Shown here: positions 20,372 through 29,865 of the stretch, piece by piece | Position numbering within the stretch: the stretch's first letter is position 1 | How the letters are laid out: every line of letters begins with the position of its first letter | From: Bog-756 sp963828385 | Lineage (GTDB): Bacteria; Actinomycetota; Acidimicrobiia; Acidimicrobiales; RAAP-2 | Reading direction: 5' to 3' | Assembly: GCA_963828385.1 (NCBI GenBank) | Contig: CAWHEF010000002.1 | Coordinates: forward strand, 62,001 to 126,000 | Length of the DNA: 64,000 bases | The notes under the pieces: generated by a model | Seen by the model: only the letters and a program-made list of their open reading frames with translations | What the model was told of the DNA's origin: nothing | Databases searched by the model: none | Position numbers and translations under genes: made by a program

Positions 20372-21801
20372 CACGACGGTGTGCTCGATTCGGAGGCGGT
20401 GGCAGCGGGCGGAACGGCGCGCCGGCCGGCCCGGCTCCGCATCATGGCCCGGAGCACCACCTGATGTACCGGCCGCAGGGCCCACCAGTAGGCCAGGCCG
20501 AGCACGCCCTTGGGCCGGAAGGCGGCCACCTGTTCCAACCGCGAAGGTTCATCGGTGACCCGCCAGGCCAGCCAGGCGTCCCCGCAGAACCAACCCATCG
20601 AGGCCAGGACCAGCTCGTCGGGGTCGGCCCGTATGACCTCCCACCAGTCGGCTGTCGTTCCCACCGTGAGCTCGTCGGGCCGGAGGGACCGGAGCCGCTC
20701 GCCGAAGAGCCGGCCGAGGGCCAGGCGCAGCCTCCAGGCCCAGGCGACGCCGTACCAGGAGAGGTTCCCGCCCACACGGGCCAGATCCTCTCGAACCGCC
20801 TCGGCATGATCTGGATCCAAACAGGCAGCGCAACGCATGATGTAGACGCCGGTGCCGAGGGACTCCCGGCCCTGGAACAGTCGGGACGCGACCCGGTCTC
20901 CCTCGTCACTGATGGCGCGGTGGATGGCGTCACGAACCGGTAGGGGCGTGACACCGAAGGCGGCGTGTGTGCGTTCCTGGTTGTGGACCACCACTTCGTT
21001 CACCAGGCTCTCGATCAGTGCATGGCTGACTCGTCGGTCCACCGGGCTGACCAGGTCCACCCATCGGGCCGACAGCGAAGGCGTAACGAAGGGAACGGTG
21101 AAGATGCGTCGAGGACGCAGCCCTCTCGCTTCTGCGTACATGCGCATCATGGTTCCGTAGTCGGTCACGTCCGGCGTTCCGATCTCGTAGACCCCCGGCG
21201 GGGCGACGAGAGAACCGACCAGATAGTCGAGCAGGTCGCACTCGGCCAGCGGCTGGAGCCGTGTGGTGATCCATCGCGGGCAGACCATCACGGGGAGGCG
21301 TTCGGTCAACGAGCGCAGCATCTCGTACGAGATGCTGCCGGCCCCCAAGATGACCGCGGCGCGCAGCTCCACCACCGGCACCCCGGAGGCAGCCAGTACC
21401 GCGCCCACCTCTTGGCGGCTGACCAGGTGGGCGGACAGGTCGCCGCGGCCCAGGCCGCCCAGGTAGATGATGCGTCCGACGCCGGCTGCTTCGGCGGCCC
21501 GCCCGAAGGCCGCCGACAGCTCTTGATCGCGGGCTTCGAAGCCGGTCCCGCCGGCCATGGCGTGTACCAGGTAGTAGACGGCGTCGATCCCATCGAGAGC
21601 GCGGGCGGTGGCCATTGAGTCGGCCACATCGACGCCTACGGCGGAGATCCCCTCATCGGTCGGCAGGGTGCCGGGATGTCGGGCCAGGGCCCGCACTCGG
21701 TGTCCGGACCCGGCCAACTTGTTCGCCAACAGGCGGCCCACGTAGCCGCTCGCGCCGGCGATGGCGATCGTGGACGCTGCTTTGGGGTTATGTCGCTCCA
21801 T
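20371..21801 (-). CDS. NAD(P)-binding SDR-like protein with DUF2867
   Basis: This 476-residue protein has an N-terminal atypical short-chain dehydrogenase domain (IAIAGASGYVGRLLANKL, YYLVHAM, IIYLGGLG). A C-terminal DUF2867 lipocalin/SRPBCC-like region follows (about 320-455). ATG 21801 is chosen because the nucleotide motif follows it directly. It lies 19 bases after the preceding SDR gene and overlaps the photolyase start by 4 bases. This gene type recurs next to photolyase and DUF1365 genes in light-controlled clusters. The substrate is unknown. Confidence 0.78.
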   Translation of the reverse strand: MERHNPKAASTIAIAGASGYVGRLLANKLAGSGHRVRALARHPGTLPTDEGISAVGVDVADSMATARALDGIDAVYYLVHAMAGGTGFEARDQELSAAFGRAAEAAGVGRIIYLGGLGRGDLSAHLVSRQEVGAVLAASGVPVVELRAAVILGAGSISYEMLRSLTERLPVMVCPRWITTRLQPLAECDLLDYLVGSLVAPPGVYEIGTPDVTDYGTMMRMYAEARGLRPRRIFTVPFVTPSLSARWVDLVSPVDRRVSHALIESLVNEVVVHNQERTHAAFGVTPLPVRDAIHRAISDEGDRVASRLFQGRESLGTGVYIMRCAACLDPDHAEAVREDLARVGGNLSWYGVAWAWRLRLALGRLFGERLRSLRPDELTVGTTADWWEVIRADPDELVLASMGWFCGDAWLAWRVTDEPSRLEQVAAFRPKGVLGLAYWWALRPVHQVVLRAMMRSRAGRRAVPPAATASESSTPS

Positions 21802-21820
21802 CACCCCGTTCCTACTCCGG

Positions 21821-22878
21821 TCATGGCTTCCCTCGTGGGGCGGGCGTGTCGATTCCCGTGCGTGCCGCACACCACGCGAGGAGGCGGTCTGGATCGCCGG
21901 GTCCGCTCGGATGGCTGACTGGAAAGCGGTGGTCGGACCGGAGCCGCCGGTCGTGGAAGAAGCCCGAGATCACCGGTTCGGTCCCTGCCGCCTGCGCGTC
22001 CGCTGTGGGGCCGCCGGCCGCCAGCCAGATCGCGGTATCGGCCCCGTCGGCAGGCGGTGCGCAGGAGCCGGCGAGCGAAGGAGCGGAACCGCGGCAGCCC
22101 CTCGGCCAAGCCGGGCGTGTCCACCCAACCGGGGTGCATGGCGTAGCTGGCCACTTCTGCCGGAGCGAAGTGGGCGCGCCCAGGCCTCTGCCAACACCAG
22201 CTGGGCTCGCTTCGCCCTGGCGTAGGCGACGACGCCGTCGTAGCCGTCGGGGCCCGGCCTCGAGGGCTTCGAGGTCGAAACGCTGCGAATACATGCCCCC
22301 CGAGCTCACGGTGACGATGGTGGCCGGGACGCCGGCTGAGTCGATGAGGTCCGAAGAGAACATGGCGCGGGGCCAGGGCCGCGGTCAGCAGGTAGGGACC
22401 GAGGATGTGCGTGGCCAGCGTTCGCTCCACCCCGTCGGCGGTGGTCTCGTAGGTGCGCGTGAGCGCTCCGGCGTTGTGGACCAAGGCGTCGAGGTGCGCC
22501 GTGGTGTCACGGAGGCGCTTTTCCAAGTGCGACCACGGCCGCAGGATCCGAGAGGTCGACCAGGTGGAGATGGGCGCGGCTTGGGCCGACCGCTTCGACC
22601 GCGCCGAGGGCTGCGGCGCCTCGACCTGGATCGCGGCCCACGAGGTGGACCTCCGCACCGAGGCCGGCCAGTGCGGTGGCGGTGGCGAGGCCGATTCCCG
22701 AGGTGGCCCCGGTGACGATCGCCACACGGCCGTTCATCGGGGGTGGCTCGCCCCACCCCTCCAACTGACGGCGGAGGCTGATGCCGATGCGGCTGAATCC
22801 CGGGGCCACCGTGGCCTCGGCGACCGCGTCGGTGACCCGGGCCAGGGCGCGACGGGAGGCGTGGGTGAGCACGGTCAT
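21821..22878 (-). CDS. Short-chain dehydrogenase/reductase (multiple frame breaks)
   Basis: The N-terminal part has the cofactor motif VAIVTGATSGIG and LVGRDPGRGAAAL. LDALVHNAGALTRTYETT, TIVTVSSGGMYSQRFDLE and a YARAKRAQ active-site segment follow in other frames, then ASYAMHPGWVDTPGLAEGLP. At least four single-base breaks (near 22530, 22370, 22250 and 22180) separate them. The restored protein, about 350 residues, resembles the human DHRS12-like SDR group. The start ATG overlaps the stop of the SRPBCC gene by 4 bases, so it is gene two of the leftward light operon. Confidence 0.7.
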
Positions 22879-23309
22879 GCCGCCAGGGTGGAGCGCAGGC
22901 CGACGATGGCTCGGTCTCCGATGCGCCGGAACGAGAGGCCAAAGACGGGGTTGAAGAGAGTGAGCACACCCTTCAGCTCCAACCGTGCGTCGTAGGTGAG
23001 GATCGATCCCCCGCCCTGGCTGGGAGCCACCTCGATCGCGTCAGTGGAGCACGCCATCGAATTCTCCGCGCTCAGCACTACCCGTTGTGGCCGGTCGAAC
23101 TCGACGATGCGGTACTCGAGCGGCACGACCTTACCGAAAGACCGGACCATGAGCTGATAGGCGCTGTTGAGAGCGGGCGCTCCCGGGTCAACAGCGATGG
23201 CATCGACCACGCCGGGGTCCCATTCGGCCGCATTGGCGAAACGAGCCATGTAGTCGAAGACCTCCACCGGGGGCCGGGGGGAGGTAACCCGCGCACGGTA
23301 GCTAACCAT
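22875..23309 (-). CDS. SRPBCC-fold protein (polyketide cyclase/dehydrase-like)
   Basis: This 144-residue helix-grip protein has YRARVTSPRPPVEVFDYMAR at its N-terminus and NAAEWDPGVVDA after it, typical of SRPBCC lipid-binding proteins. It is the first gene leftward from the divergent promoter and overlaps the SDR start (ATGA at 22875-22878). It is probably a lipid carrier or cyclase-like helper for the membrane-lipid chemistry encoded across the promoter. No catalytic residue can be assigned. Confidence 0.75.
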   Translation of the reverse strand: MVSYRARVTSPRPPVEVFDYMARFANAAEWDPGVVDAIAVDPGAPALNSAYQLMVRSFGKVVPLEYRIVEFDRPQRVVLSAENSMACSTDAIEVAPSQGGGSILTYDARLELKGVLTLFNPVFGLSFRRIGDRAIVGLRSTLAA

Positions 23310-23317
23310 TAGGCTAG

Positions 23318-23329
23318 TTTAGTACTAAA
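23318..23329. promoter_or_regulatory. Perfect 12-bp palindrome in the divergent light-cluster promoter
   Basis: TTTAGTACTAAA reads identically on both strands. It lies 9 bases outside the leftward SRPBCC start and 53 bases before the rightward amine oxidase start. A related 12-mer, TTTAGCAGTAAG (9 of 12 identical), sits at 27818-27829 before the B12-binding regulator gene. This makes it the best operator candidate for that regulator. Confidence 0.5.
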
Positions 23330-23381
23330 TAACAGCCTGCAGGCAAAAACGACAGTGACAAGGACGGAAGGAGGGACGTTA

Positions 23382-24631
23382 ATGCGGATCGCCATTATCG
23401 GGAGCGGGGTATCTGGCCTGGTCGCGGCCCACCTGTTGCACAGACGCCATGATGTCGTCCTCTACGAGTCAGAAGACCGCCCCGGTGGCCACTCGGACAC
23501 CCACCGGGTCGAACTGCCCGAGCTGACCTGTGACGTTGACACGGGGTTCCTCGTCTACAACGAACGTACCTACCCCCTGTTCTGTCGCCTCCTCGACGAG
23601 CTCGGGGTCGCCACCAAGCCGAGTGACATGAGCTTCAGCGTTTCCGACCAGCGAACTGGCCTCGAGTGGCGTGGGACGTCGTTCTCCACTGTCTTCGCCC
23701 AGCGACGAAACCTGGCCCGGCCCGGCTTCCTGCGCATGCTGGCCGACGTGGGCCGCTTCAACCGTCTGGCCCGAGGGCTCCTGGCCGACCCGCCGCCCGA
23801 AGGCATGACATTGGAGGAGATGCTGGCCCCCACCGCTGGTCGGCTGGATTCCGTGACTGGTATCTCATTCCACTTGGCTCGTCGATCTGGTCGGCAGACC
23901 CGTCGACGTTCACCCAGATCCCCGCCGTCACCTTCGTCCGCTTCTTCGAGCGCCACGGTTTGCTCAGCGTAAGCGACCAGCCGAAATGGCGAACGGTCGA
24001 CGGTACGTCGAAGCGCTATGTCGATGCCATCCTGCGGCCGTTCCGCAACGAGGGCCGTCTCCGGCTCGGTACGCCGGTCGGCAAGGTCCGCCGTGAGAAC
24101 GGCGGAGTCGAGATCATGAGCGATGCCGGGATCGAGACCTACGACCACGTCGTGCTCGCCACCCACAGCGATCAGGCTCTGCGCCTCCTGTCCGACCCCG
24201 ATCGGATGGAGCGCCAAACGCTCGGTGCGCTGCGCTACCAGCCCAACCGGGCCATCCTGCACACCGACGCCAGCCTGTTGCCCACCAAGCGTCGAGCCTG
24301 GGCCAGCTGGAACTACCACCGCCTCGATGTCGAGCGCGACGAGGCGACCCTCACCTACTACTTGAATCGTCTGCAGGGCATCGACTCGGCCACCCCGGTG
24401 TTGGTCACCCTCAACCGGGACGACGCCATCGATCCCGACAAGGTGCTGGCCCGGATGGAATACGCCCATCCCGTGATCGACGAGGCTGCGGTGCGGGCTC
24501 AGGGCAGGCGCCGGAAGATCAACGGCAACCGTCGCACCTGGTTCGTCGGCGCATACTGGGGCAACGGCTTCCACGAGGACGGCGTGCGGAGTGCGGTGGA
24601 GACGTGCCGCGCCATGGGGGTGACGTGGTGA
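23382..24631 (+). CDS. FAD-dependent amine oxidase-like protein (one frame break)
   Basis: The Rossmann FAD motif IAIIGSGVSGLVAAHLL is at the N-terminus, followed by YESEDRPGGHSDTH. ATG 23382 is preceded by ggaaggaggga. The frame shifts near 23850: DSVTGISFHL gives way to FRDWYLIPLGSSIWSADP in the next frame. The tail FVGAYWGNGFHEDGVRSAV is the conserved end of this NAD(P)-binding amine oxidase/desaturase group (COG2907). It stands first in the rightward operon with DUF1365 and a cyclopropane-synthase-like gene. The triad is conserved in many bacteria and its members act on membrane fatty acyl chains. Confidence 0.83.
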
Positions 24632-25598
24632 CCGTCGAGCGTGCTGCTGCCATCACGAGCATCTCCAAGATGGCGGTATCCGGGGACAGGGAGGGACCGA
24701 ACCGAGTGACAGCTGCCGGGACCGCCTGGCCGGACCGGAACCCGAACGGCCTGCGGAGTGCGATGTACGAGGGTGTGCTCGTCCACTCGCGTTTCGGACC
24801 GGGGCCGACACACTCGTTCAACTACAAGGTGGCTATGCCGCTGCTCGACCTGGCCGAGGTCGACGAGGTCATGGGCCTGCACCCGGCTTGGTCGGCCCGC
24901 TGGCCGGCCCCCGTGACGGTTCCGGCGTGAGGACTTCCTGGGGGACCCGGCGATGCCTCTCGACGGGGCGGTGCGGGACCTGGTGGGCGAGCGAACCGGC
25001 CGGCGCCCCGAGGGCCCGGTCGGCCTTGCTGGCCAACCTGCGTACCTGGGGTTGGCTGTTCAATCCCATCAGCCTGTACTTCTGTGCCGATCGTGAAGAG
25101 CCTGCCGGTTGCCCGGGACCGATCACCTCGCTCGTGGCCGAGGTGGAGAACACGCCCTGGCACGACCGCCATGCCTACGTGGTGGGCTCCCCCGGAAGCC
25201 ACCGCTTCGCCAAGGATCTCCATGTGTCTCCATTTCTCCCCATGGGTCTCGACTACGAGCTGCACTACACCGTCCCAGGGAAGCAGCTGACGGTCTGCCT
25301 CGACGTTCTCCGCGATGAGGAGCGTCTCTTCGCCGCCACCCTGTTGCTGCGACGCCGAGCGTTGGATCGCGCCGCACTCGGGCGTCTCCTGTGGAGCTAC
25401 CCAGCCTTGACCCACCGAATCACGGCCGGAATCTACGCCCATGCCGCTCGCCTACGGCTGAAGGGTGCTCCGTTCTTCCCCCACCCGGCGCGCCAGCTTC
25501 CACCACCCGGCGCGCCAGCTACCGAAGCCACCGCCGTCCGAGCCGGCCCGTCGCCTGTCGGAAGAAGGGGCGCGTGGCGGGGGAAGCGGGAACGCTGA
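24628..25598 (+). CDS. DUF1365 domain protein (one frame break)
   Basis: GTG 24628 overlaps the preceding stop (GTGA). The N-terminus reads SAMYEGVLVHSRFGPGPTHS, then FNYKVAMPLLDLAEVDEV, the DUF1365 opening. After a break near 24915 the next frame gives LLANLRTWGWLFNPISLYFC, VENTPWHDRHAYV and FHVSPFLPM-like residues (HVSPFLPMGLDYE). The biochemical role is unresolved. Its constant pairing with an amine oxidase and a cyclopropane-synthase-like methyltransferase argues for a step in acyl-chain modification. Confidence 0.8.
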
Positions 25599-25662
25599 GT
25601 GGTGCCCGGCGGTCATGACATGAAGTCGCCACAATCGGCGCCAGCTTCGGGTTCCGCGGAGC

Positions 25663-27041
25663 GTGCGCGACCGGCGGCTCCTGCGCCGCGCCGCCGCGTC
25701 CGATCGCTGGCGAACCGGAGGCCTGTCGCGCCGGATGGTGCTGGCGGCTGGACGGCGAGCAAAGGGCGCGGCGATCGAGCTCACCGAGAGCGGTGAGACG
25801 TTCCGGCTGGGCCGGGGTGAGCCCGTGGCCAGTGTAATGGTGCACGACCGTCGTGCCTATGGTGCACTCCTGCGCTCCGGTTCGGTCGGCCTCGGGGCCT
25901 CGTACGTGGCCGGCTGGTGGGACACCGATGACCTCACCGCGTTCGTGCGGGCGTTGTCGCGACACACCCGCCCACTACGTGAGCGCCTGGACCGGGTGGG
26001 TCGGCCTGGGCCGCGTTGCTCGACGTGCCGGCCCGTCTGGCCACACCGGGCCGGGACGACGACAAGCGGAACATCGCCGAGCACTACGACCTCTCGAACG
26101 ACTTCTTCGCTCTCATGTTGGACGAGACCATGACCTACTCGTGCGCAGTGTTCGAGCGGCCAGCGCCGACCCTTGCCGAAGCGCAGGAGGCCAAGATCGA
26201 CCGGCTCTGCACCAAGCTCGAGCTGGCGCCCACCGACCATCTGGTCGAGATCGGTTCGGGCTGGGGTGGCCTGGCTGTCCACGCCGCCAGCCGCTACGGC
26301 TGCCGGGTGACCACCACCACGATCTCGGACGCCCAACGCTCCTACGTGGAGAAGCGGGTGGCCGACGCCGGGCTTGGCCGATCAGCGTCACGGTGCTCGG
26401 TCTGGACTGGCGGGATCTCACCGGGCGGTTCGACAAGCTGGTGTCGGTCGAGATGGTCGAGGCGGTGGACTGGCGCTGGCACGACCAGTTCCTGGCCAAG
26501 TGTGCCGACCTGCTGGTTGATGACGGGATCGCCGCCATCCAGGCCATCGTCATCGACGATCGCAGCTTCGAGCGGGCCAAACGTCATCAGGATTTCGTGC
26601 GTCGCATGGTGTTCCCCGGCGGGTGCCTCCCCTCGGTGCTCTCGCTCACGACCAGCCTGGCCCGGGCCACCGACCTGCGTATCGTGGATCTGGAGGACAT
26701 CGGCCAGCCACTACGTCGAGACACTGCGACGCTGGGCGGACAACCTCGCTGTGCACGCCGAGGCGGTGGCGGCTCTTGGTGCCGGCCGGGAGTTCCGCCG
26801 CCTCTGGGACCTCTATCTCGCCTACTGCGAGGCGTCGTTCCTCGAACGGCACATCAGTGACGTCCAGCTCGTCCTGGCCAAGCCGGCTGACCGCCGGCCG
26901 ATCGAACGGCCGACAGCGTCGCCGGCTGACCACCGCGCTCAGCGGGCGGCGGCGAGTTCCTCGACGGCCCGGACCAAGTCGTCGCCCCGCCGGCCGCTGA
27001 AGCCATCCGCCCCAGGCGGAGCGCCTGGTCGGCATCGGTGA
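25663..27041 (+). CDS. Cyclopropane-fatty-acyl-phospholipid synthase-like SAM methyltransferase (several frame breaks)
   Basis: The N-terminal domain contains RAYGALLRSGSVGLGASYVAGWWD. The next frame then gives IAEHYDLSNDFFALMLDETM, the class hallmark, and the SAM motif LVEIGSGWGGLAVHAA. A further frame gives WRDLTGRFDKLVSVEMVEAV and RRMVFPGGCLPS, and the last gives RRLWDLYLAYCEASFLERHI and VQLVLAKP. Breaks lie near 26010, 26380 and 26700. The direct frame stops at 27041 but family members end soon after VLAKP, so the true end is probably near 26890, before the convergent regulator gene. It likely methylates or cyclopropanates unsaturated acyl chains in membrane lipids. The start could also be an upstream ATG near 25620 in another frame. 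Confidence 0.78.
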
Positions 27042-27773
27042 TTGCGGCGCCCCCGAGCAGAACGGTGGTGCCGGGAAGTGCGGTGCGGAGATGGGCGATG
27101 ACCCGACGGGCCGAGGTGGTCGACCCCTCGGTGGTACACGCCATGGCGACGGCCAAAATGTCGGGCACGCCCTCTACCACCTGAGCCAGTGCGTCGGCCG
27201 GGGTGTCCGCACCGAGCTCGATCACGTTGAACCCGGCCCATCGGAGTAGGTCGGCGGCAATGGCCACGGGGGCCGAGTGCTGCTCGTCCGGCGGGGTGGT
27301 GATGACGACGCTCCCGCGCTTGGGCCCCGGTCGGCCGAAACGGGCGCCGATCCGCGAGATGAGCCGCACCGCCACCGCACTTGCCCGATGCTCGTCGGCT
27401 ACGGTGAGCTCGCCGGCGTGCCAGCGGTCCCCGATGGACTCGAGGGCGGGGGCGACGAGTTGGAGGAGCACCTCGGAAGGGGAGTGGTCAGAGGCCAGAG
27501 CGGCCTCGAGCACGCTCCAGGCCCCGGGCTCGTCGCCGGCCAGGAGCCTGGCCTCGAGCTGTGACTTGGTGGCGCCGGATCGGGCGGTCCGGTTCCGGGA
27601 GCGGCTGGGCACAGTCGGCTTCAGCTGAGCCAGGTCGTCGGGGTCGACCTGCCAGGCGCCGCCCTACGCGCGTGGCGGGGAGTCTTCCCGGTTCGGACAT
27701 AGCGGTAGACGGTCATGTAGTGCACGCCCAACTTGTCCGCGACATCAAGCAGTGTCATCGGCTTCTTTGGCAT
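26939..27773 (-). CDS. CarH/LitR-type B12-binding transcriptional regulator (two frame breaks)
   Basis: ATG 27773 begins MPKKPMTLLDVADKLGVHYM, then TVYRYVRTGK: a MerR/excisionase-type helix-turn-helix. Two one-base breaks (near 27685 and 27655) interrupt the wing, which restores as LPATRVGRRWQVDPDDLAQL. A helical-bundle domain follows with W-x9-EH (RWHAGELTVADEH), the signature of light-sensing CarH. The C-terminal cobalamin-binding Rossmann domain has DEQHSAPVAIAADLLR (lower-ligand His), FNVIELGADTP and VLLGGAAITD. It ends VRAVEELAAAR with TGA at 26939-26941. In CarH proteins, AdoCbl holds a DNA-bound tetramer in the dark and light releases it. It would repress the flanking photolyase and lipid genes until illumination. 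Confidence 0.82.
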
Positions 27774-27817
27774 CCGCGCTCGTTCCAAGCTCTTCCCAGC
27801 TCCGGCCGGTAGGCAAA

Positions 27818-27829
27818 TTTAGCAGTAAG
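27818..27829. promoter_or_regulatory. Imperfect copy of the light-cluster palindrome
   Basis: TTTAGCAGTAAG matches the palindrome TTTAGTACTAAA at 23318 in 9 of 12 positions. It lies 45 bases before the B12-binding regulator start and about 100 bases before the divergent gene. Its position suits autoregulation. It is inferred by eye from two sites only. Confidence 0.35.
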
Positions 27830-27927
27830 ATCCAACGTCGCGGCGATCGTCCTGAGAAGATGCATCGCATGACGCCGATTTGGTTGAGCATGGATGGTGG
27901 CGGTGACCGCGGGCGGGGCCGACCGTG

Positions 27928-29091
27928 ATGCCTGGGGAGGGGCCCCTGGTCGAGGCGGACGAGGCGTTCACCCACCAGATCGTCGAGACCCATGCCCACG
28001 TGGCTGAGGCCGACCGCTCATGGACGGAGAAGGTGTGCGCCATGGCTGCGGCCCGTGACGGCCACCTCCAGGTAGGTATCGGGGTCGGCAAGTACACCAA
28101 CCGCAACGTGTTCGACGGATACGCCAGCGTCTCGAGAGGACGAGAGCAATGGACCGTGCGCGCCAGCCGTCGACTCTCCGATGACCCGAGCACACCGTCG
28201 GTTGGGCCGATCTCCTACGCGGTCGTCGAGCCGCTCCGCAGAGTGGTCTTCAGCTGCGCGGTCACCGACGTGGCGCCTGTGGGATTCGAATGGGAATTCG
28301 AGTCGGTGGTCCAGGCCCAACTGGAGAACCGGGACCGCAGCCACTCGCGCCGAGGTTACCGACTGGAGTCGGACCTGCTCCGTTACCACCAGGTCGGCGT
28401 ACCCTCGGGATGGGTCGAGGTCGACGGGGAGCGCGTGGACATCGAACCCTCGTCCTGGTTCACCACACACGACCATTCGTGGGGAATCCGCCACGACGTC
28501 GGGCTGGCGCCCACCGACATCGAATCCTCCGACGGCCTCGTCCCCGGCGTTTCTTTCCGCTTTTCGTGGAGCCCGATGCTGCTCGAGCGACCCGATGGCT
28601 CTCGGTACGCCCTGCACCACCAGCACCGCCACCTCCGAGCCTTCGGGTACGAGGAGCAGCGGATGGAAGGGACGGTCGAGGAGCCCGACGGGAGCGTGCA
28701 GCGGATCGCCTCACTGCGCAGCGAGCTCACCTTCGACCCCTCCAACCGAAGGGTCCGCGGCGGGACCATCGTGTTCATCATGGAGGACGGGACCGAACGT
28801 CCCATCACGGTTCGGGCCCTCGGCGATACCGGCGTCCATCTCGGTCTCGGCCTCTACATGGGCCTTGACGGCCACCATCATGGGGAGTGGCGGGGACCGC
28901 TCCACGTCGAAGGCGAATACGTCCCCGACTGCACCGATCCCCAGGCGGCCCGCAGGATCCACCAGATCCGGGACGCCGTCGTCGTCGTCGACGACCCGTT
29001 CGGGGGCGGCAAAGGATGGGCCAATCTCCAGACCACGGTGGTCGGAGCCTGGCCGGACCTTGGACTGGACGTGGCATCCTCCTTCGTCTGA
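27928..29091 (+). CDS. Uncharacterised protein, probable DUF7064/DUF7065 type
   Basis: This 387-residue soluble protein has no signal peptide and is rich in Trp, His and beta-strand-like segments (VGIGVGKYTNRNVFDGYA, EWEFESVVQAQLENRDRSHS, FTTHDHSWGIRHDVG, FGGGKGWANLQTTVVG). Its two-part beta layout recalls AttH/CrtC-like lipocalin-fold hydroxylases or hydratases, but no catalytic motif is certain. It is divergent from the CarH-like gene and could be light-controlled through the shared intergenic region. The start ATG 27928 follows immediately after a GTG; either is possible. Confidence 0.6.
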   Translation: MPGEGPLVEADEAFTHQIVETHAHVAEADRSWTEKVCAMAAARDGHLQVGIGVGKYTNRNVFDGYASVSRGREQWTVRASRRLSDDPSTPSVGPISYAVVEPLRRVVFSCAVTDVAPVGFEWEFESVVQAQLENRDRSHSRRGYRLESDLLRYHQVGVPSGWVEVDGERVDIEPSSWFTTHDHSWGIRHDVGLAPTDIESSDGLVPGVSFRFSWSPMLLERPDGSRYALHHQHRHLRAFGYEEQRMEGTVEEPDGSVQRIASLRSELTFDPSNRRVRGGTIVFIMEDGTERPITVRALGDTGVHLGLGLYMGLDGHHHGEWRGPLHVEGEYVPDCTDPQAARRIHQIRDAVVVVDDPFGGGKGWANLQTTVVGAWPDLGLDVASSFV

Positions 29092-29206
29092 CTCTGATAC
29101 GCGGGAGTCCGCCGTTGCCCGCATCGGTCGGCTCAGGTGTCGATCCACCGTATCTTTCGGCCGCGAGTTCCGGATCAGCTGGACACGATCGACTCGCGTG
29201 CACCAC

Positions 29207-29722
29207 ATGGCGGCGTCGGCCAAGATGCGAAGCATCCGCGAGCATCGCTACACCTTCGAGATGCCCCACTCGGCGGCCCGGATCTGGGCACTGTTCCAGG
29301 ACTACGACCGCTGGACGGACTATGCCCCGATGGTCCGACGGGTCGACGTGCTCTATCCGGGCGATGCCGAGCACAACGGGCGCCTCCGGCGGGTCATCTA
29401 CAAGATGCCCTTCGGTCGCGAAGGGTCGGCACTGGAGCTCGTCACAGACGTCGAACCCGAACGCGGCTACACCTACACAATGATCTCGCAGAAAGCTGGC
29501 AACGACCAGATCGGCCATGTGCGCCTCGTGCCGCAGGGCGGGAATCGCACCCGCTTCGAGTTCGACGAGCAGTACAACGTGACGTCGCTGCCGTGGCGGT
29601 GGTTCGAGGGGCCGATCTACAGGTACATCAACAAGAACAACGAGGACAGCATGCGTCGGGCGTCGAGGTGGCTCACGGACCATCCCGAGTACCGGCAGGA
29701 CCTGGTCGACGCCGGCCCCTAG
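29207..29722 (+). CDS. SRPBCC-family protein
   Basis: This protein of about 171 residues has the helix-grip pattern YTFEMPHSAARIWALFQDYD, then RWTDYAPMVRRVDVL and a C-terminal helix ENDSMRRASRW-like (NNEDSMRRASRWLTDHPE). ATG 29207 and ATG 29225 are both plausible starts. It follows the DUF7064/7065-like gene by 115 bases on the same strand and may share its transcript. It probably binds a hydrophobic ligand; no enzyme role can be given. Confidence 0.7.
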   Translation: MAASAKMRSIREHRYTFEMPHSAARIWALFQDYDRWTDYAPMVRRVDVLYPGDAEHNGRLRRVIYKMPFGREGSALELVTDVEPERGYTYTMISQKAGNDQIGHVRLVPQGGNRTRFEFDEQYNVTSLPWRWFEGPIYRYINKNNEDSMRRASRWLTDHPEYRQDLVDAGP

Positions 29723-29865
29723 ACCGTGGGCGGACCGTCGCTCTGTCGCCAGGACCGACGACCCTCAGCTGACGGAGCCCAATCACAGCCGGTCCGGCCA
29801 TCATCGCCGAGAGCATCCTTCGACCCCAGTAGTCGCTGCCCGGTGGCAACGGACGTCGCTCGTGA

